Origin: an uncultured Rikenellaceae bacterium | Lineage (GTDB): Bacteria; Bacteroidota; Bacteroidia; Bacteroidales; Rikenellaceae | Direction: 5' to 3' | Length of the DNA: 64,000 nucleotides | Assembly: GCA_944321925.1 (NCBI GenBank) | Contig: CALUND010000002.1 | Span: 124,001 to 188,000, forward strand | Shown here: piece after piece, positions 63,792 to 64,000 of the stretch | Layout: every line of letters starts with the position of its first letter | Numbering within the stretch: the first letter of the stretch is position 1 | Notes under the pieces: model-generated | The model's input: the letters and a program-made list of their open reading frames with translations, nothing else | Database searches by the model: none | Told to the model about the DNA's origin: nothing | Position numbers and translations under genes: made by a program

Positions 63792-64000
63792 TCGAAAGCC
63801 CCGGAACAAAGCCGAAACGGTCGGCAAAGACCTGCGTATAGGCCGGCAGGGGATGTTCGTCCCACCTCGCCGGATGCCAACAAACGGGGTCTCCTTGCGC
63901 GGCTCCACCCTCTTTTCGCTGTTTCGGCCGCAGATCGGTATCTGCAGCCGTCAACACAACAGGCGCCTCTGCCAAAGGAACCTCTCTCGATACCCCCATC
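63727..64000 (-). CDS. WbqC-family protein, C-terminal part (continues beyond window)
   Basis: About 90 residues are visible; the frame is open to the right edge, so the start lies outside. The end reads YTQVFADRFGFVPGLSIIDL, then VCCEGPRAVEKLI, matching the conserved C-terminus of WbqC-like proteins, often found with glycan or polysaccharide genes and of unknown activity. The ATG near 63999 is probably internal. Confidence 0.75.
   Translation of the reverse strand, partial: MGVSREVPLAEAPVVLTAADTDLRPKQRKEGGAAQGDPVCWHPARWDEHPLPAYTQVFADRFGFVPGLSIIDLVCCEGPRAVEKLIPHRY

Noticed and set aside
1..64000. CRISPR arrays, tRNA, rRNA, transposases, integrases, phage genes
   Set aside because: Looked for on both strands; no regular short repeat array, cloverleaf, rRNA block or recombinase motif was seen.

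Overview
The window looks like a chromosomal segment of a moderately GC-rich gut Bacteroidales, most likely Alistipes or a close Rikenellaceae relative. Reasons: most intergenic starts carry the Bacteroidetes promoter (TTTG, about 19-21 bp, TAnnTTTG); there is no strong Shine-Dalgarno signal before most genes; and the gene content is typical (DUF2723 membrane protein, GldE beside a phosphopantetheinyl transferase, AsnA, long-form HisG, bifunctional HisB and HisIE, TlpA-like lipoproteins, a GH2 protein, WbqC). The genus is an inference. I saw no rRNA, tRNA, insertion sequence, phage gene or CRISPR array.

Layout. 1-1466 (minus): a DUF2723 membrane protein cut by the window edge, then about 0.95 kb without a convincing gene. 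2.4-5.1 kb: cysS and prfB, the latter with a programmed +1 frameshift. 5.1-11.8 kb (minus): a tightly overlapping seven-gene drug/solute efflux operon (TetR regulator, TolC-like, HlyD-like, two ABC ATPases, two ABC permeases) with a palindromic operator at its promoter. 12.3-16.9 kb: secreted or lipoprotein thioredoxin-fold proteins and a secreted EEP-family phosphatase/nuclease. 17.4-21.8 kb (minus): tyrS-asnA and dnaX; dnaX carries an A10 slippage tract that would make a short gamma form. 21.9-22.9 kb: an unusual intergenic region with two near-identical small-RNA-like units and a displaced copy of a dnaX fragment. 22.9-33.7 kb: tdk, then a histidine operon led by a His-codon leader peptide and attenuator: hisG-D-C-B-H-A-F-IE, continuing into prmC, recX and an M23 peptidase.

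34.0-38.3 kb: murB, tilS, holA and an aminotransferase-IV-like gene. 38.3-39.1 kb (minus): a PlsC-family acyltransferase, divergent from the division/cell-wall (dcw) cluster at 39.2-54.7 kb: rsmH, ftsL-like, ftsI, murE, mraY, murD, ftsW, murG, murC, ftsQ, ftsA, ftsZ. mraZ, murF and ddl are absent from the cluster. Then gldE and a phosphopantetheinyl transferase, a convergent MATE exporter, a minus-strand cvpA-rsgA-trmH-aminotransferase operon, a GH2-family protein that seems to lack both catalytic glutamates, and the end of a WbqC-family gene.

The most interesting elements are the complete histidine attenuator, the paired small-RNA units next to the dnaX fragment, the dnaX slippage tract, the apparently dead GH2 enzyme and a coiled-coil insertion in FtsQ. 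Most of the rest is conserved housekeeping.
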